64,000 nucleotides of DNA, from positions 54,032 through 118,031 of the forward strand of contig JAFRNW010000019.1 in NCBI GenBank assembly GCA_017429985.1. The letters are read 5' to 3'. The notes under the pieces are model-generated. The model was not told the origin of the DNA, searched no databases, and saw nothing but the letters and a program-made list of their open reading frames with translations. Numbering within the stretch: the stretch's first letter is position 1; each line of letters opens with the position of its first letter. The position numbers were made by a program, and so were the translations under genes. Of the stretch, positions 46,012 to 53,928 are shown piece by piece. This DNA comes from Clostridia bacterium. GTDB lineage: Bacteria; Bacillota; Clostridia; Christensenellales; CAG-138.

Positions 46012-47151
46012 ATGAAAAAACTCAGAACGGGAGTTATTGGAACAGGATTTATCGGGCCGGTGCACGTGGAAGCGGTCCGCAGGACCGGACTCGCCGAAGT
46101 CGTCGCCGTTTCCGAGATCAGCCAGCCGAGGGCGGAGGCCAAGGCGGAGGAACTCGGGATTCCGAAAGCATACGGGGATTACAGGGATCTGCTGGCGGAT
46201 CCGGAGATCGACGTCGTGCATATCTGCCTGCCGAACAATATGCACTTTTCCGTCGCGAAGGAAGCGATGGCTATGGGGAAACATGTCGTCTGCGAAAAGC
46301 CGCTGGCGATGAACGTCGAGGAAGGCAAACAGCTAGTAGAGCTTGCCGCAAAGAGCGGGAAGGTCTGCGCCATGCATCTGAACTGCCGCGCCTATCCGCT
46401 CGTTCAGCAGGTGCACGAGATGGTCAAAAACGGCGAACTTGGCGAGATCTTCGCGGTGAACGGGTCGTATCAGCAGGACTGGCTGTTCAAGGAGACCGAT
46501 TACAGCTGGAGGCTGGAGCCTGAGTATTCCGGCGAGTCCCGGGCAATCGCGGATATCGGAACACACTGGTTTGATGCGGTCGAATACGTGACCGGGATCC
46601 GCGTGACCGAAGTCTGCAGCGATTTCGCGACGTTCTATAAAACGCGCAAAAAACCGCTGAAGCCCGTCGAGACCTATTCCGGAAAGATCCTGACGCCGGA
46701 GGATTACGCGGACGTCGAGATCAACACGGAAGACTACGCGACGGTCCTTCTGAAGTTCTCGAACGGGGCGCATGGCTCGTTCACCGTCAATCAAGTTGCG
46801 GCCGGCCGCAAGAACCGGATGTATTTCGAGATCTACGGGAGCAAATGCTCGGTCGTGTTCGACAGCGAGAAACCGTGCGAGCTGTGGATCGGGAACCGGG
46901 ACGGCAACAACCAGATCATGATGAAGGATCCTTCCCTGCTCACGGGGATCGCCAGGGGATACGACAGTTACCCCGGAGGACACAACGAGGGATTCGCGGA
47001 CACGTCGAAGCAGACGATCCTCAGGATCTATCAGCATATTCTCGGCATTGAAAACTCCGGCCATCCGACGTTTGCGGACGGTCTCCGCGAGCTGGAGCTG
47101 TGCGACATCATCGTTCGTTCCGCAAGGGAAGAAAGATGGCTGAAGCTTTAA
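46012..47151 (+). CDS. Gfo/Idh/MocA family NAD(P)-dependent dehydrogenase
   Basis: 379 residues. Rossmann GVIGTGFIGPVHVEAVRRTG at the N-terminus, the catalytic Lys motif CEKPLAMNVEEG and the second-half DIGTHWFDAVEYVTG motif are present. It oxidises a hydroxyl of a sugar or polyol using NAD(P). The pairing with the isomerase upstream is a recurring one in polyol, inositol and 3-keto-sugar pathways. Start ATG 46012 with AAAGGAG upstream. Confidence 0.93.
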   Translation: MKKLRTGVIGTGFIGPVHVEAVRRTGLAEVVAVSEISQPRAEAKAEELGIPKAYGDYRDLLADPEIDVVHICLPNNMHFSVAKEAMAMGKHVVCEKPLAMNVEEGKQLVELAAKSGKVCAMHLNCRAYPLVQQVHEMVKNGELGEIFAVNGSYQQDWLFKETDYSWRLEPEYSGESRAIADIGTHWFDAVEYVTGIRVTEVCSDFATFYKTRKKPLKPVETYSGKILTPEDYADVEINTEDYATVLLKFSNGAHGSFTVNQVAAGRKNRMYFEIYGSKCSVVFDSEKPCELWIGNRDGNNQIMMKDPSLLTGIARGYDSYPGGHNEGFADTSKQTILRIYQHILGIENSGHPTFADGLRELELCDIIVRSAREERWLKL

Positions 47152-47186
47152 CGCTTTCTACTCTTCGGATCACATTGGAGGGATAT

Positions 47187-47921
47187 ATGAAACCAACAAA
47201 AAAAGCGTCTGAGATGACGGTAAAGGAACTTGCGAGATATATCGATCAGTCTGTTCTGAAACCGGAATTCACCCAGGAAGACATTATAAAGTACTCCCAG
47301 GAGGGAATCGATTTCGGATGCGCGACGATCTGCATCAACCCCGCCTCGCTGGATCTCGTTTCCAAGATGGTCGAGGGCACGGAGACCGGCATCTGCGTTG
47401 TATGCGATTTCCCGTTCGGTCTATCCACGACGGAGTCCAAGGTCAAGCAGGCCGAGGAGTACTGCAGCAAATATCAGATCGAGGATCTGGACATCGTTGC
47501 CAATTACGGCCAGCTGAGAAGCGGGAATTACGATTATGTGACCGCAGACATCAAAGCGGTCGTGGACGTCTGCCACAAATATGGCACGAATGTCAAGGTT
47601 ATTATCGAAACGGATTCCCTTACAAAAGAGCAGATCATTGCCGGAACGAAATGCGCTGTCAAGGCAGGCGCGGACTTCATCAAATCCTCCACCGGCTTTT
47701 TTACCGGAAAGGAGAACGTCGGGGCGACGACGGAAGTTGTTGCCACCATGATGGAAGCGGGAGAAGGCAAGATCAAGGTGAAGGGGTCCGGATGTATCAG
47801 GACCAGAGAGCATTTTCTGGAGCTCATTGACATGGGGATCGACCGGATGGGCATCGGATACAGGTCCACACCGGTCGTGCTCGGCTGCACCGCGGAAGAA
47901 GCGAAGAAACAGATACGGTAA
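47187..47921 (+). CDS. DeoC-like (deoxyribose-phosphate aldolase family) aldolase
   Basis: 244 residues from ATG 47187, which has TTGGAGGG in front; an in-frame earlier opening runs back into the Gfo/Idh gene and is rejected. DeoC-family class I aldolase: catalytic Asp in DLDIVANYGQL, Schiff-base Lys in ADFIKSSTGF and proton-relay Lys in VKGSGCIRTREH (normally SGGIRT). KVIIETD replaces the usual KVIIETC. All three catalytic residues are kept, but the changes and context suggest an aldol substrate other than deoxyribose-5-phosphate. Confidence 0.87.
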   Translation: MKPTKKASEMTVKELARYIDQSVLKPEFTQEDIIKYSQEGIDFGCATICINPASLDLVSKMVEGTETGICVVCDFPFGLSTTESKVKQAEEYCSKYQIEDLDIVANYGQLRSGNYDYVTADIKAVVDVCHKYGTNVKVIIETDSLTKEQIIAGTKCAVKAGADFIKSSTGFFTGKENVGATTEVVATMMEAGEGKIKVKGSGCIRTREHFLELIDMGIDRMGIGYRSTPVVLGCTAEEAKKQIR

Positions 47922-47933
47922 GGAGCGGACGGT

Positions 47934-48887
47934 ATGTATTGCGGAATCGATGTTGGAGGAACCAGTATCAAGGCGGGTCTTGTGGACGACGGCGGGCATA
48001 TCGTCGCATATAAAAGCATCCCCGTAGAAATTCGTCATGATGATTTTCCCCGCTATCTCGCAAAAACGATGGCGGAAGCGGTCGGGGAACTGCTCGATGG
48101 CTGCCACTTGTCTTTTTCTGATCTCCCGTATGTCGGAGCCGGTTTTCCGGGACCCGTCGACAATAAAAAGGGGTTATTCCTGTTCGCGCCGAACATGCCG
48201 ATCAAGGAGGCTCCGATCAGAGCATATTTCTTGGAGTACTGTCCGCTGCCGCTGCGCATGGGCAACGACGCGAACTGCGCCGCTCTCGGCGAATTCCGCG
48301 CAGGTACCGGAAAGGACTATAACAGCCTTGTCCTTCTGACGCTGGGTACCGGCGTGGGCACCGGCATCATCCTCGACGGGAAAATGTGGACGGGATGTAA
48401 TCAGGCGGGAGCGGAAGGCGGTCACATCTCCCTGAACATCGGGGGACTGGTCTGCGGATGCGGAAGGAGAGGCTGCCTGGAAGCGTATGCTTCCGCCAGC
48501 GGCCTGATCCGTCTTACCATTGATAAGATGCTCACATACAAAGACAGCCTTCTCTGGAAAGCAGCGGAAAACTCCCTGGATAAAGTGACCGGGAAAACCG
48601 TATTCCAGGCAGTGCGCCTCGGTGATGAAAGGGCGCGGGAAGTTCTGGATGAATATCTTACCTATCTCGGCGAAGGGCTCCTGAACATCATCAATCTGCT
48701 TCAGCCGGATGTCATCGTTCTGGGAGGCGGAATCAGCAACGCGGACGACGACCTGTTCCTGGAACCGTTGAGGGAAAAGATTGCGAACAGGGATCTGGCG
48801 AAATACAGCTTGCCGAAAACAAAGGTCGTAAAAGCGACGCTCGGGAACGACGCCGGCCTGATCGGCGCAGCTTTCCTCGACGCATAA
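47934..48887 (+). CDS. ROK-family sugar kinase
   Basis: 317 residues. Phosphate-1 motif YCGIDVGGTSIKAGLVDDGG, adenosine region LLTLGTGVGTGIILDGK and the ROK zinc signature (GGHISL ... CGCGRRGCLEAYAS). It phosphorylates a hexose or derivative with ATP. Thirteen bases after the DeoC-like gene, in the same operon as isomerase, dehydrogenase and aldolase. A strong hairpin follows. Confidence 0.92.
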   Translation: MYCGIDVGGTSIKAGLVDDGGHIVAYKSIPVEIRHDDFPRYLAKTMAEAVGELLDGCHLSFSDLPYVGAGFPGPVDNKKGLFLFAPNMPIKEAPIRAYFLEYCPLPLRMGNDANCAALGEFRAGTGKDYNSLVLLTLGTGVGTGIILDGKMWTGCNQAGAEGGHISLNIGGLVCGCGRRGCLEAYASASGLIRLTIDKMLTYKDSLLWKAAENSLDKVTGKTVFQAVRLGDERAREVLDEYLTYLGEGLLNIINLLQPDVIVLGGGISNADDDLFLEPLREKIANRDLAKYSLPKTKVVKATLGNDAGLIGAAFLDA

Positions 48888-48942
48888 GAAAAGGTCCGGC
48901 CTGGACCGAAAGGGTTCAACCGGGAAGCGCTCGTGAAAGGCT

Positions 48943-48989
48943 AAGGTCTTATTGCGGTATGACCCCATGCGGCAATGAGACCTTTCTTT
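48943..48989 (+). terminator. Intrinsic terminator after the ROK gene
   Basis: Long stem AAGGTCTTATTGC / GGCAATGAGACCTT (one mismatch region) followed by TCTTTA, 56 bases after the stop. Confidence 0.8.
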
Positions 48990-49032
48990 ATTGCTTCGCT
49001 TCACTCCGGTTTCCGGCTGATCGAAAGAAATA

Positions 49033-49041
49033 TGTAGAACA
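49033..49041. promoter_or_regulatory. Possible auxiliary GntR site
   Basis: TGTAGAACA repeats the central 9 bases of the operator at 49153-49167, about 120 bases upstream of it. Confidence 0.35.
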
Positions 49042-49121
49042 AATCCCATCATTTCTCTTACGTTTCTTCTTCTGCCTGCCAAAAAACCGTTCAGAATTTT
49101 CGGGAAAAGAGTGATATTTTC

Positions 49122-49167
49122 TTGACATATGAGCGATTATGGAATTTAATATAGTTGTAGAACAACT
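49122..49167 (+). promoter_or_regulatory. Promoter and operator of the GntR-headed operon
   Basis: TTGACA (49122) and TTTAAT (49145) with a 17-base spacer, then a perfect 6-bp-arm palindrome AGTTGT-AGA-ACAACT at 49153-49167 across the start site. The core TTGTAGAACAA fits the TNGTNNNACNA pattern described for FadR-subfamily GntR operators, so the GntR protein encoded 39 bases later probably represses its own operon. Confidence 0.8.
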
Positions 49168-49205
49168 TTCCCTTTTTCCCATTATTTATCAAGAAAGAAA
49201 AGAAT

Positions 49206-49910
49206 ATGGCCGCATCCCTATCAGAACAGGTGTATGAAAAGCTCTTTGACATGATCGTTCAGAAAGAGCTGAGGCCGGGCGACCGCCTCCCTCCCGAAAA
49301 AACGCTTTGCGAGATGTATTCCGTCTCCAGAAACACGCTCCGCGCCGCACTGAACAAACTCTCTGCGCTCGGGTTCACGGAAACGCGCCAGGGAGGGGGC
49401 ACTTTTGTCAAGGCGGTCGACAGCAATGTGTATCTGAACTTCTTTGTGCCTGCGCTGCTGACGCACAACCCCGATCTTCTGGAGCTGATGCAGCTCCGGA
49501 AGGCGATCGAGACGGAGGCTGCGAGATCCGCTGCGGTCAACGCTTCGGAAGAGGATACCGCAAAACTCCGCACGACGTACGAGGAATGCGGGCGGCAGGC
49601 GGCGAAAATGGACATGTACGCGCTGGCGGCGGCGAATACGCGGTTCCACGCCATCATTTCCGAGATATCCGGAAACAGGATGCTGGAAACGCTGATGCGG
49701 ATCATCAACCGGATGATCCTCCCCGAAATGCAGGATTTTCTCGCGAGACAGGGCGAGGATATCGATTCCAACTATTATCACCGGATCATCATGGAAAGCA
49801 TCGAAAGGCATAAGCCGGACGAAGCGGCTTTCTTCATGGATAAGCATCTTGCGCTTCTGATCGACAGGGTAAAGCAGTATATTTCGGCTGAAAAGGAGAA
49901 ACAGGAATGA
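49206..49910 (+). CDS. GntR-family (FadR subfamily, FCD domain) regulator
   Basis: 234 residues. N-terminal winged helix about 5-70: LSEQVYEKLFDMIVQKELRP, GDRLPPEKTLCEMYSVSRNTL, then RQGGGTFV at the wing. The helical FCD effector domain follows, with Asp/His metal-ligand candidates in NTRFHAIISEISGN and YYHRIIMESIERHKP. Effectors of this subfamily are often small carboxylates or sugar acids. It heads an operon with Dabb, alcohol dehydrogenase and lactonase genes and has a palindromic operator at its own start. Confidence 0.93.
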   Translation: MAASLSEQVYEKLFDMIVQKELRPGDRLPPEKTLCEMYSVSRNTLRAALNKLSALGFTETRQGGGTFVKAVDSNVYLNFFVPALLTHNPDLLELMQLRKAIETEAARSAAVNASEEDTAKLRTTYEECGRQAAKMDMYALAAANTRFHAIISEISGNRMLETLMRIINRMILPEMQDFLARQGEDIDSNYYHRIIMESIERHKPDEAAFFMDKHLALLIDRVKQYISAEKEKQE

Positions 49911-50197
49911 TCAAGCATATCGTATTCTGGAAGGTGAAAGAGGAACTGAGGCAGGAGGCTTTTGAAACGTTCTGCGGGATGACGGACCATCTCAGGAGCA
50001 TTCTTCCGGAAATCGTCGAGACTAGAGCCGGGCTGAACTACAATCAGGACGGGTATCATATCTGCGTGGACGCCGTGTTCCGCAACGAAAAGGATCTGGA
50101 GACCTACATTTATCATCCGGAGCATCTGAAAGTTCGCGAATATATGACCTCTGTTTCCTATGACAAGACGGTATTCGACTATTACTTTGACGAATAA
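49907..50197 (+). CDS. Dabb (stress-responsive alpha/beta-barrel) domain protein
   Basis: 96 residues, one ferredoxin-like Dabb domain: IKHIVFWKVKEE at the start, AGLNYNQDGYHICVDAVF and the typical HPEHLKVREYM helix. Its start overlaps the GntR stop. The family includes small dimeric enzymes and proteins of unknown role; in sugar clusters it often accompanies dehydrogenases. Function here unknown. Confidence 0.9.
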   Translation: MIKHIVFWKVKEELRQEAFETFCGMTDHLRSILPEIVETRAGLNYNQDGYHICVDAVFRNEKDLETYIYHPEHLKVREYMTSVSYDKTVFDYYFDE

Positions 50198-50212
50198 AGG
50201 GAGGACAGTCCG

Positions 50213-51307
50213 ATGGAGGAATACAGAATTCCCAAAACGATGAAAGCGATGACGCTGACGGCCTACGACCACCTGGAGATGGCGGAGCTCCCGGTTCCCC
50301 AGCCAGGACCGGGCGAAGTGCTCTGCAGGATCCGGTCGGTTGCGATCTGTGGTTCCGATCCGAAAATGATTCACGGAGGATATAAGTTCGCCAACTGGCC
50401 GCCGTATTATCCCTTCGTAATGGGACATGAATGGGCAGGCGAGGTGGTCGCGCTCGGCGAGGGCGTCGATAGCTGGAAGGTAGGAGACCGCGTTGCGGGA
50501 GAAGCACATCACGGATGCGGAGACTGCGACAACTGCAAACGGGGTCACTACACCGTGTGCCTGAATTACGGGAAGGACGGCCACGACGGCGGACTGGACA
50601 CGGGTCACAGGCATTACGGGTTCTACTGGCAGGGCGCGAACGCCGAATACAATGTATACAAGGCAGCTGTGCTGCACAGGATCCCGGATAACGTCAGCTT
50701 TGACGCGGCTTCCATGTGTGACTGCGCGGGAGTCGCCATGCACGGCGTGGAACTGGCTGGCGTGACGCCGGGAGGTACTTCCGTGGTGATCGGTCCGGGG
50801 GCGATCGGGTTAAATGCCATGATGGAATGCAAGGCGCTCGGTTCCGGCCGCGTGATCATGATCGGCCGCGGCGCAAAACTGGAAAAAGCCAGGGAAATGG
50901 GTGCGGATATCTGCATCGACTTTGAAAAGGAAGATCCCGTTGCGCGCGTTCTGGAACTCACGAACGGCATCGGAGCGGACGAAGTCATGGAGTGCTCCGG
51001 CGCAAAGGATTCACCGTACAAAGCGTGCCAGATGGTCCGGAAGACCGGCTCGGTCGCAATCATTGCCACCTATCATGACGGGGATGTTCTGATCCCGGCC
51101 AACACCGTGAACTTCAACGAGATCCACATCGTCGGGTCCAAGGCAAATCCGAACGTGTCCGACAAGGTGCTGCATTTCATGTCCACGGGCGCCATCCGCG
51201 CCGAGGAGCTGATCACGCACCGCTTCCCGCTGGAAGAGTATGAGAAGGCCGTGGATATTTTCGAGCATAAGAAAGAAGGCTCGGTCAAAGTCGTGATCAA
51301 TCCGTAA
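50213..51307 (+). CDS. Zinc-dependent medium-chain alcohol/polyol dehydrogenase
   Basis: 364 residues. Catalytic zinc ligands in AICGSD and MGHEWAGEV; structural zinc loop CGDCDNCKRGHYTVC; NAD site GPGAIGLNAMMECKALG. It resembles sorbitol or threonine dehydrogenases and should oxidise a secondary alcohol of a polyol or sugar. The structural-zinc loop is followed by an unusual GKDGHDGGLDTGHRHYGFYW insert rich in His and Gly. Third gene of the GntR operon, start 16 bases after the Dabb stop. Confidence 0.92.
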   Translation: MEEYRIPKTMKAMTLTAYDHLEMAELPVPQPGPGEVLCRIRSVAICGSDPKMIHGGYKFANWPPYYPFVMGHEWAGEVVALGEGVDSWKVGDRVAGEAHHGCGDCDNCKRGHYTVCLNYGKDGHDGGLDTGHRHYGFYWQGANAEYNVYKAAVLHRIPDNVSFDAASMCDCAGVAMHGVELAGVTPGGTSVVIGPGAIGLNAMMECKALGSGRVIMIGRGAKLEKAREMGADICIDFEKEDPVARVLELTNGIGADEVMECSGAKDSPYKACQMVRKTGSVAIIATYHDGDVLIPANTVNFNEIHIVGSKANPNVSDKVLHFMSTGAIRAEELITHRFPLEEYEKAVDIFEHKKEGSVKVVINP

Positions 51308-51326
51308 AGAGAGAGTGAACGGAGAC

Positions 51327-52397
51327 ATGAAACAGCTGTTAATGATCGGCACGTATACGGAGGACATCCTGTTCGGGACCGGACAGCTTTTCCGCGGACA
51401 GGGGAAAGGCCTCAGCATCTGCAGCTTTGAGGACGGCGCGATCACCGAGATCGGGACACTGCCGGTCCGCAACCCTTCGTTCGTCTGCAGCCATCCGGAT
51501 AAAAGGAAGCTGTACTGCGTCAATGAAATGAAGGAATACCAATCCCGATTCGGCGGCGGCGCGACGGAGATCTCGTACGGCCAGGATTATTCCATGACGG
51601 CGGAACGGGATTTCAATACGGGAGGGACGGATCCTTGCCATATTGAGACCGCGCCCGACAGGACGTTCGTTGCGGTATCCAATTTCGCCTCCGGGGCCGT
51701 TACCGTTTTTTATCTGAACGGTGAAGGCGAAATGACGGGGGAGCAGGATGTGTTCCAGCACGAGGGAAAGTCGGTCCACCCGGTCCGCCAGAAGGGGCCC
51801 CACGCGCACAGCACTATCTTTGCACCGGACAGAAAACGGTTCTATGTGCCGGATCTCGGAATGGACTGCGTCTGCGCGTATTCCTGGGAAGGCGGGAAAG
51901 TTCGTAGGATTCCCGATAAGGACGTGCGCGTTACCCCCGGGAGCGGACCGCGCTACGGCGAGTTTGACAAAGCGGGGAGGAATCTGTATCTGATCAATGA
52001 GATCGGGTCCTCGATCACGCGGCTTTCGTACCGGGACGGAGAACTTGCCGTTCAGGAAACGGTGAGCACGCTTCCCGACGGGTTCTGCGGCGCCAACACC
52101 TGCTCGGACCTGCACGTCTCGGCGGACGGGAGATTCCTGTACGCCTCCAACCGCGGGCATGACAGCATTGCGGTGTTCGGCATCGGGGAAGACGGGGTCC
52201 TGCGACTTGCACACATCGTTCCGTGCGGAGGGAAAACGCCCAGAAATTTCTGCGTGGATCCAGAAGGAAAATACCTGCTCGTAGGAAATCAGGAGAGCGA
52301 CAGCATCGCCGTATTTGAGACCGGAAAGGACGGGGATCTTTCTCAGAAAACGCAGATTCCGTGGGGGTCTCCGGTGTGTATCCGCTTTCTGGGCTGA
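51327..52397 (+). CDS. Lactonase-family seven-bladed beta-propeller (Pgl-like)
   Basis: 356 residues from ATG 51327 (GGAG five bases upstream); a GTG four codons earlier is possible. Repeats and family blocks: NPSFVCSHPDKRKLYCVNEM, GTDPCHIETAPDRTFVAVSN, KGPHAHSTIFAPDRKRFYVP, GSGPRYGEFDKAGRNLYLIN, GKTPRNFCVDPEGKYLLVGN. The family includes 6-phosphogluconolactonase and carboxymuconolactone-type enzymes. It probably opens a sugar lactone made by the dehydrogenase beside it. No export signal. Confidence 0.88.
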   Translation: MKQLLMIGTYTEDILFGTGQLFRGQGKGLSICSFEDGAITEIGTLPVRNPSFVCSHPDKRKLYCVNEMKEYQSRFGGGATEISYGQDYSMTAERDFNTGGTDPCHIETAPDRTFVAVSNFASGAVTVFYLNGEGEMTGEQDVFQHEGKSVHPVRQKGPHAHSTIFAPDRKRFYVPDLGMDCVCAYSWEGGKVRRIPDKDVRVTPGSGPRYGEFDKAGRNLYLINEIGSSITRLSYRDGELAVQETVSTLPDGFCGANTCSDLHVSADGRFLYASNRGHDSIAVFGIGEDGVLRLAHIVPCGGKTPRNFCVDPEGKYLLVGNQESDSIAVFETGKDGDLSQKTQIPWGSPVCIRFLG

Positions 52398-52443
52398 ACC
52401 CCGGAATAGCAATATTATGATACACGCGGAACCGAAAAAAGAA

Positions 52444-52472
52444 TTGACACCGCCGACCGTTATCTGTATTCT
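52444..52472 (+). promoter_or_regulatory. Promoter of the ribose-type ABC importer
   Basis: TTGACA and TATTCT with a 17-base spacer; about 187 bases before the binding-protein start, leaving a long leader. Confidence 0.75.
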
Positions 52473-52481
52473 AGATATCGA

Positions 52482-52499
52482 GGGATAATCGATTATCCC
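52482..52499. promoter_or_regulatory. Operator: perfect 18-bp palindrome
   Basis: GGGATAATCGATTATCCC, perfectly self-complementary, begins 10 bases after the -10 box and so covers the start site. It is unlike the GntR operator at 49153, so another regulator probably binds here. Confidence 0.75.
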
Positions 52500-52612
52500 C
52501 ACTGCAATCTCCGTTTCAAACGCATCCAAAACCCGACACACTTCCTTTCCCGGACGGGGAAATCAACCATCTGACCTGTTGTTGACCGCGGACTGTTCCG
52601 CGTTTCAGAAAG

Positions 52613-52631
52613 TTTTGGGTTCAACCCAAAA
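52613..52631 (+). other. Leader hairpin just upstream of the binding-protein RBS
   Basis: TTTTGGGTT-C-AACCCAAAA, a 9-bp self-complementary element 15 bases before GGAGGAG. With one base at the centre it is more likely a DNA-binding site or dimerisable RNA element than a stable hairpin. A second small stem, CGCGGA/TCCGCG, lies at 52587-52602. Confidence 0.45.
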
Positions 52632-52658
52632 GACAAAAAAATAATGGAGGAGTAAGCA

Positions 52659-53816
52659 ATGAAAAAGATTCTTGCGATCGTACTTGCACTGGCAATGGTA
52701 TTCGCGCTGGTAGCATGTGCAGCCAAAGAGCAGGCGCCCGCCGAGCAGCCCGCTGCAGCAGCAGCCCCGGCAGCAGAGCCGGCAGCAGCCCCGGCAGCAG
52801 AGCCGGCAGCAGCCCCGGCAGAGAAAGCCCCGATTTACCTCGGACTTCTTTCCGGTTCTTCCGGCACGGTATGGCGTGACATCATGATCAGCGATGCAAC
52901 GGAACTCTGCGACAAATATGTTGCGGAAGGCAGAATCGCCGGTTACAAATGGGCGCACAACACCAACAACGGTGACGCTACAGAGCAGGCTGACCTGATC
53001 CGTAACTTCATCAGTGATCCGGATGTCAACGTAATCGTTGTCAACCCGAACTCCACAGACGGTCTGAACGGCGTTATCCAGGAAGCACTCGATGCCGGCA
53101 AGCTGGTCGTCTCCGCGGACGCCACGGTTACCGCCCCTGGTATCCTCAATGTAACGCTTGACCACTACAGCTGGTATCTGAAGACCGCTGAATATGTCTG
53201 CGATTATCTCCACACCAAATACGGCGGCGGCAACGTTATCGACATTCATGGTCTGGACGGACATCCGGCCGACGTTCTCCGTGAGAACGCTCTCGACGAT
53301 ACGCTCGCCAAGTATGACGATGTCAAACTGATCGCCCGTGAGTCTGGTCAGTGGGATCAGACGACTGCGAAGACCGTCGCCACCACGATGATCGCTTCCG
53401 GCCAGCAGATTGACGGCGCGTTCACGCAGGACGGCATGGGCTTCGGCGTACTCTCCGCGTTCCTCGATGCGGGCAAGCTCCCGAAGGTCATGTTCGGCGA
53501 TCCGGGCACGGCGTTCTACAAAGAGTGGAAAAAACTGAGAGATCAGGGCGCTGAATTCACAGCATGCAGCCGCCCGAATCCTCCGGGAATCATGGCGACC
53601 GGTGTTGCGCTTGCTGTCCGTCAGGCAGAAGGCAAAACCATCAAGGCCGACGCCGTGACCGCACAGGATGGCTATCAGATCTTCTACTATCAGGTTGGAT
53701 CATTCTTCGATGACAGCAACTTTGATGAAGTTTATGAGCAGATCAAAGATAAGGACGATGGATATCTCCTTTCCGAGTACATCACAGAAGAAGCTGCGGA
53801 TGCGCTGTTCGAATAA
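52659..53816 (+). CDS. Ribose-type (CUT2) ABC importer substrate-binding lipoprotein
   Basis: 385 residues. Signal with lipobox LVAC (Cys 20), then an Ala/Pro/Glu linker of tandem repeats (about 25-55), then a type I periplasmic-binding fold: SGSSGTVWRDIMISDATELC, NVIVVNPNSTDGLNGVIQEA, KLVVSADA, GGNVIDIHGLDGHPADVLRE, IDGAFTQDGMGFGVLSAFLD. This is the RbsB/XylF-like family for sugars, polyols or related small molecules. It heads the importer operon; a very stable hairpin follows it, which should keep its message abundant relative to the membrane genes. Confidence 0.93.
   Translation: MKKILAIVLALAMVFALVACAAKEQAPAEQPAAAAAPAAEPAAAPAAEPAAAPAEKAPIYLGLLSGSSGTVWRDIMISDATELCDKYVAEGRIAGYKWAHNTNNGDATEQADLIRNFISDPDVNVIVVNPNSTDGLNGVIQEALDAGKLVVSADATVTAPGILNVTLDHYSWYLKTAEYVCDYLHTKYGGGNVIDIHGLDGHPADVLRENALDDTLAKYDDVKLIARESGQWDQTTAKTVATTMIASGQQIDGAFTQDGMGFGVLSAFLDAGKLPKVMFGDPGTAFYKEWKKLRDQGAEFTACSRPNPPGIMATGVALAVRQAEGKTIKADAVTAQDGYQIFYYQVGSFFDDSNFDEVYEQIKDKDDGYLLSEYITEEAADALFE
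52761..52823 (+). repeat. 24-base tandem repeat in the lipoprotein linker
   Basis: Two exact 24-base units and a partial third, encoding APAAEPAA-type repeats between the lipid anchor and the binding domain. Confidence 0.85.
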
Positions 53817-53867
53817 GCGATAGCTGTAACGCGCTTTTTGTGACGGATTCACATCACGAATACTTAC

Positions 53868-53901
53868 TGCATGTCAGAGGGGATTTCCCCTCTGACATGC
53901 A
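53868..53901 (+). other. Intercistronic RNA hairpin, 16-bp perfect stem
   Basis: TGCATGTCAGAGGGGA / TCCCCTCTGACATGCA separated by two bases, between the binding-protein and ATPase genes, without a T tract. Such hairpins usually protect the upstream message from 3' decay and reduce downstream expression. Confidence 0.8.
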
Positions 53902-53928
53902 TCCATGAGAACAGAAAGAGAGAGCGCT

